DNA from: Romanomermis culicivorax
Taxonomy: Eukaryota; Nematoda; Enoplea; Mermithida; Mermithidae
NCBI GenBank assembly: GCA_963922205.1
Contig: CAWUHX010000073.1
Span: 1,116,001 to 1,180,000 of the forward strand
Reading direction: 5' to 3'
Length of the DNA: 64,000 nt
How positions within the stretch are numbered: position 1 is the stretch's first letter; the number at the start of each line of letters is the position of its first letter. This document shows, in pieces, positions 59,001 through 64,000 of the stretch. The position numbers were made by a program, and so were the translations under genes. Under the pieces are notes generated by a model. That model made no database searches. It saw only the letters and a list, made by a program, of their open reading frames with translations, and was not told the origin of the DNA.

Positions 59001-60765
59001 AAAAGAGATATTTGTATGCTTAATTTGACTAACTCAGAGGTATAATGGCAGTTCATTTACTTACAAGTGCCTATCTGAATTCTAATCCTGGTTTCCAATC
59101 AGCACAATGTGAAAATATTTCTTAGACACTGAGCAAATTTTTTCATGAAACTACTATCTGTTTGCCATGACAGTCCAGTGAAGTTCAGAGTCAAATTTTT
59201 TGTTTCAGTTTTTTTCAAGAAATTTAGCTTTTTATGGAATTCACTCCTCCAAGTGCTGTTGGGTCTTTTATGCTTCACTCTCATGAAATTCACTCCTATG
59301 AAGTTATCCCATCATTTTCTCATGGAAGGTAACATGACATCCTAATTATCTGAAGCAATACCATCTACTTAGTGACTCTTAATCACCTGTGGTCTAACTT
59401 AGCAGGCACTGCCTTTGTAGCTCTGCTTTTGCTTATGTTTATTGTCCCAACTATGGTGCAGGTAGCACAGACTTGTAGTGCTTTATGTCTGGGGAGGCTA
59501 TTGACATGACAGTGGTAGTTGGCCCATCTCTGTCAAGATTGCCTCACCCCTTTAAATGATTCTAGTGGAAGCCAAAGGAGAACCTGATAAGAGTCAGAGT
59601 CTGGCATTAAGAATTCAAAAAGCCTGTCAAGAGTGTGTGCTTTTTGGACACATGGTAGAAAATAGTCACATCTCATCAGTTTCCATTCTGGAAACAGTTA
59701 TGTACCAGAAATCTCAAAATCTTTGGCACAGGTCCACAATGCAACCCTTACTATATTATCAATCACTGTACCTCTCACAACCATAAATCCTGGTACTATA
59801 TCAGCCCTACCATGTTTAGCATTGACAAAGAAAATAGAAGACCTCATAGGTTTGTTTACCAAAAACAATTTCTGATCAGACCAACACCCTCAAAAATGAC
59901 AAAAGGACACAATGGGGTAACACTGTTGGTGAACTAGGCAAATCATATGAAATCCTGCAGACCAAAAAAAAATTCTTCTGTGATGAAAGACAACTGGGAT
60001 CATATTCAAAATTCGTTTTCATTGCTTGTTCTAAGGCAAACCAATAGAATTTTGAGCAGAACAATAAAGTTCGAGAAGCTCTCTACAAAACTAGTTTCTC
60101 TACAAAACTAGTCTTGTAAACCAGCCCACATGACAGAAATTGGGCAATGGGCTTGGCTAACAGTTACAGTTTTGGAAAAAATAGGTTTTTCAACATTTTT
60201 ATCTATGCTAATTTGAAGTAATATTTAATAATATCGATAAATAAAACATATCAGACCAGTTCACAAAAATGCTGTCATCACAGGCTCCAAGTGTATTTTT
60301 TGAAATGAACCCCTGATATTTTTTAGCTTTGTACAACTTTTCAATGTGGCTAAGTCTTCTCAGCTTGAAGAGTAGAGTAAAGATTATCAATGAATCAGTT
60401 TTTTGTGGGGATTCAGATCTTTAACACATATTTTTCTCATTTATTATGTTTCCATCATCCTGTATATTGAGGTTGCCAGAACCTGTTTGTGTAGCCAAGG
60501 AACTGCTACAATTTTTACACTTCTGACCAACATTGGCGTACAAGCACACTCATTTTGGATCAATTAGATCACAAAGCCCTCACAGATGTCAAATTATTCT
60601 AGACAGACACCAGATTATTCAACTATTTACTGCTTAAATTTTTGAATTTTAGGATTTTAATACATTAATTACTATAAATTCTGGATTACACGGCTCACTG
60701 TAGATTTATTATGGATATTTTTTATAGAATAAGATTGTGCAATACATCACAGGAGACTGTCTAAT
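56041..60765. other. Intergenic DNA without recognised genes
   Basis: No supported coding region. Open frames up to about 78 codons occur on both strands without motifs. AT-rich with scattered poly-T. Confidence 0.45.
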
Positions 60766-60770
60766 ACTGG

Positions 60771-61030
60771 ACTGTAGGTACACCAGATTGCTTAAAACTT
60801 TACTGTAGTTAATTGGAATTGCATAACTCCTTACTGTATTTGTGTGAGCTTTGTGTAATGCTACTGTAGTTGTGTGTGCATTGCATAATATCCTGCTGTA
60901 GTTATCTGAGTCTTGCATATCACCCTACTGTAGTTACATGAGCATTATATAACACACTACTGTAGTTAGGTAAGCATTCCATAACACCCCACTGTAGTTA
61001 TGTAGGCATTGCATAATACCCTACTGTAGC
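60771..61030. repeat. Minisatellite, 31-32-bp period, about nine units
   Basis: ACTGTA (GCTGTA in one unit) recurs at about 60771, 60802, 60833, 60863, 60894, 60926, 60958, 60991 and 61023. A GAGCATTGCATAACACC-like segment fills most units. Spacing is nearly constant while units have diverged, so the array is old. Confidence 0.85.
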
Positions 61031-62019
61031 TCTACTCACTTGGAATACATAATATTCTTGACCACTCCCCTGGAGGGTCATGCATTACTTTTGATACCTG
61101 TGTGGATACAAGTGGTCTTCATGGGTAAACCCACATCAACACATGTCAATGCATTTGTATTTTTTTCAACTTCACTCAAGTTGAAATCATAAGTGCATCA
61201 ATGAATGTCAAAGGCACAAATTTAACAAATATTGAAATGTGCAATGATCCCAATATATTAGCTTCCATATTGTTCACAAAATGTTCCCCAACCCATCAAA
61301 AAGATGTAAATTTGGTGAGAATGAACTTTTCCCATTTTCTCACAGGTTAATGATGGAAGGTATCTGCTGTTTGAAAAATGCATAGTCCTGGTTGCTGTGT
61401 TTGCCAAATTCTTGATTCCACTATGATTTCTACAATTTTCCATTTTCAAATTTGTTCAAGTCACTGAAAAATTAGGGTGTTTATTCAGGAGATAATTGCT
61501 GAAATATTTCTTCTCCAGCACTCAGGGATATCAAAATTCATAAAAAATGTTATATGTGCTATGTGCAGAATAAAGCAACCTTGCTTGTGCTCTCATTGTT
61601 TTTCTCCAAGGCTGTAACAAGTCATCAACAAAACATACTTATTTGCACTAGTTTATCAGAGAATGCCTCAATGGGGCAGAGAAAGGAGAATATGCTTGCT
61701 GGAAAGCTGGACTAGATATTGGAGGACTTTGGTGAGAGTTTCAAAAGTCAAATTCTGTGAAATTTGATTTTCATTCTCTCTCATTGAAAAGTTTCTATGA
61801 CTAGGAAAAATTACATTCTGCAGCTTTGTGAATTCTCTCCTTCCCATGGAATAGTATTAACTACAATAATGTTTTTGAATGAAAATTATAAACAATCCTG
61901 CTTATGGCTCACTTATCTCAAATGTGAAGAAAGGTTTAACTAGAAACAATCAAACTGTCCATCTCTTAGCTGACCATTTCTATTACTTCAGAATAAACAT
62001 GGTCTGTTGGAATAAGCTT
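61031..62019. other. Intergenic DNA
   Basis: No gene recognised. A CTCCAGCACTCAGGGATATCAAA string near 61511 is a diverged copy of the dispersed CCAGCATTCTAGAATATC motif. Confidence 0.4.
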
Positions 62020-62025
62020 TTTATT
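62020..62025 (-). terminator. Polyadenylation signal AATAAA
   Basis: AATAAA on the minus strand, about 120 bases downstream of the stop codon of the candidate terminal exon at 62147. Confidence 0.45.
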
Positions 62026-62146
62026 CCTACTTCAAAAAAATAACATTTTTGATAAATTCTCCTGTTTGTGGATGGAGATGTTTTCCTCAGACATATTGTG
62101 CATGAACATATCATAATGCTGAATGACTTTTACCTAAAAAGAGCAG

Positions 62147-62385
62147 TTAATCATTAACAAAACTTGGATTTATCCCAGACATACACAGTGTTGCATCTAA
62201 GGAATTTGCAGCCTTTTGAGGCAGTTCCTTTCTTCTGGGAGGCATTGACATTTTGGCTTTTGGACTGACAAAATCATGATCCACATTGATATTGAATTCT
62301 GGTGGCTGGTCTACGTAGTCCTGAGAGGTGAAGTTCAATGATTTGCATCCACTGACTCCTGGTACATTTCTCCTTGATGGTGGCT
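62147..62385 (-). CDS. Candidate terminal exon of a host gene
   Basis: On the minus strand a consensus acceptor (TGTTCATTTCAG, ending at 62386) opens an uninterrupted frame of 78 codons in phase 0 to a TAA at 62147-62149, followed by AATAAA about 120 bases on. The peptide is of ordinary composition, unlike the transposon debris: it starts PPSRRNVPGVSGCKSLNFTS and continues with DYVDQPPEFNINVDHDFVSP and MPPRRKELPQK. No family is recognised. The short Ser/Pro- and Arg-rich pieces suggest a disordered tail. Upstream exons would lie at higher coordinates and were not identified. It could still be a chance frame. Confidence 0.45.
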
Positions 62386-62389
62386 GAAA

Positions 62390-63425
62390 TGAACATACAA
62401 AAGTGTGATATGAATTTTAATTGACAGCTGATCAAGCTCTCATGTTTGTTCGACTCGCAACTAAATTTAACCTTAAATGGCACACCAAAAATCTTGTGCA
62501 GAATAAAACAAATGAGTCAAATTCAGAATCTATTTGGAGCAGAAAGATAAAAGCCCATGAACTGGGCATAGATGATCCCAATTAAAATGAAATATCTGAC
62601 ATGTAAATGGAATAATTCAGGAGTCAGGTCGAAACATAGTAGATGAAAAAAGATTTCATAAAAAATAAAAAAACTAAGCATGGCATAAATAACTCAGTAG
62701 AAATATGGGATTACATTGTGGAAAGATCAAGTAAAAAAATCAATCAATTTCCAAATAAATAAATACAAAGGAAACTTTCAAATGCAGCCAATGATCTAAA
62801 AAACAATGATATTTTTAGCAAACTTTCATGAAATTTTCATGAAAAAGCAAACTTTCATGAAACATTCCTGAATACAGATACACAGATATTCAATAGCAAA
62901 TAGTCTTTGAGAGGAAACAAAATTGAATGGGTAATGTAATGGAATATTTTGAGCAAAAAAAATTTCCAAAAATTTTATTCTATATCGCCACAGACATAGT
63001 TATCAAACCTATATTTCTTTGAGGCTTATTCCCTAACATTAGACAGCCTTTCCAATTTAGAGAATTATCAATTGTTGAGGAAGTTCTGAAAGCTGCAGGA
63101 TATATTTAGTCTCCAATTATGTGAGATGAATTTCCACTACAGTATGGTCAGCAATACTACAGATCAAAACCACAGGGAATCGCCTAGAATGACAGCTGTA
63201 GACTTCCAAAATGTCATTACTAGCCTTGCAGTAGCAGTTTCTCAAGGACAGGTCCACATCTCTGCCCAACGAGCATTCAGTGGAGGTGTTTAGTGGAAAA
63301 TTTCATTCATACAATTTCTGTGGCTGTCATGAACATTGATCAAGATCAAAAAATAGATCAATTGATTGCTTGAAGGAACCCACCCCACTGATTGTCCATC
63401 TAGAATGTTGCACCTCTTGGTCATC
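62390..63425. other. AT-rich DNA, possible intron or intergenic
   Basis: No exon could be identified. A repeated AACTTTCATGAAA string occurs near 62820-62860. Confidence 0.35.
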
Positions 63426-63429
63426 TTTC

Positions 63430-63875
63430 ATCCAAAAAGGTGATAGTTTTTATAAAAGGGGAAAGACCAAGAAGAACAAAGAAAAGAAATGAACTGTATA
63501 AAGAGAAAAAGTACAAAGCAGAAACTGGAATGCAAACAGACAAAAACCAAAATGGAAACATAAGGAGGAAGCGGAAATCAGAAATGGAAACATAAAACAA
63601 ATATTTTGGAAAATTGGACAAAATTAACAGATTGAAAAATGAGGGAGTGGAAGAAAATCATAAGATGAAACAAAAGAGTACATAGAAGGAGAATGGAATA
63701 GAAAATGGCAAAAGAAAAAAGAATAAGGATAGGAGAATGAAAAAAGGAATGAGAACTGGAAGAGGAGTATAACATAATAGAAGGAACAATCCATAAGATA
63801 AAATGGGAAACAGATATGGAAACAAAAATGGGTAAACAAAGAAACAGCATAAGAAGAAGAAAGGAAGTATGGTAT
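63430..63875. repeat. Long purine-rich (A/G) tract
   Basis: Over about 440 bp the plus strand is overwhelmingly A and G (for example GAAAAAAGAATAAGGATAGG), with frequent GGAAAC/GGAATG units. Minus-strand open frames here encode only Phe/Ser/Leu-rich low-complexity peptides and are artefacts of this bias. Confidence 0.65.
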
Positions 63876-64000
63876 TGACTCTAGCAATATTTTATAAATG
63901 ATACTTTATGAGTTGACAGGGCATTCATGATTGAAGTTAGCGAATCAAACATTTTTATGTCAAGAACTCCTTAGTAATAAGATTATATTTTAAATGATTA

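Noticed and set aside
63421-63887. Overlapping minus-strand open frames
   Set aside because: Phe/Ser/Leu-rich products of the polypurine strand bias, with no coding character.

Overview
The window looks like AT-rich, gene-poor DNA from an invertebrate animal. The evidence is spliceosomal signals (TTTCAG-type acceptors, AATAAA sites) and a mixed population of animal-type transposons: Ty3/Gypsy, an envelope-bearing BEL/Pao element, hAT, piggyBac, PIF/Harbinger and Tc1-like fragments. The species cannot be named from the sequence. No rRNA, tRNA or CRISPR was seen. Nearly every recognisable gene belongs to a mobile element and nearly all are broken. The only good host-gene candidate is a terminal exon on the minus strand at 62147-62385.

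Layout. 1 to about 7.4 kb: a GC-richer Ty3/Gypsy element on the minus strand (gag, protease, RT, RNase H, integrase), cut by the window edge and carrying four in-frame stops and a frameshift in the protease. 7.4-17 kb: AT-rich DNA with decayed transposase fragments and a clean 867-bp hAT-type element (10741-11607). 17.0-24.4 kb: a complete LTR-to-LTR BEL/Pao insertion (17025-24369) with 5-bp target duplications. 24.4-30.8 kb: a promoter-like remnant, then non-coding DNA. 30.85-36.2 kb: a 5.35-kb hAT-like element containing a second copy of the 10.7-kb family, which is itself split by a third hAT-type element. 37.75-44.7 kb: an old LTR retroelement (LTR, gag with zinc knuckles, unidentified reading frames), hit by a 405-bp foldback MITE and by a 3.13-kb piggyBac element. 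45-54.5 kb: mostly non-coding, with a decayed minus-strand coding segment, G/C runs, GC-richer degenerate repeats and a Harbinger transposase fragment. 54.6-56.05 kb: a second copy of the 37.75-kb LTR with a duplicated leader. 56-64 kb: mostly non-coding, with a 31-32-bp minisatellite, the candidate host exon and a polypurine stretch.

The most interesting object is the BEL/Pao element. It has lost gag and almost all of pol. It keeps the integrase tail (DUF5641-like) in the same frame as a phlebovirus-like Gn/Gc envelope gene. Between env and the 3' LTR lie four small ORFs, each starting 0-7 bases after a splice-acceptor-like AG. They form two apparent paralogous pairs: two acidic proteins of about 140-147 codons, and two CCHC zinc-knuckle proteins. 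This resembles the accessory-gene organisation of complex retroviruses, and I know of no described BEL/Pao accessory set like it. One member of each pair has a premature stop and env has three frameshifts, so this copy is a fossil; an intact relative should be sought.
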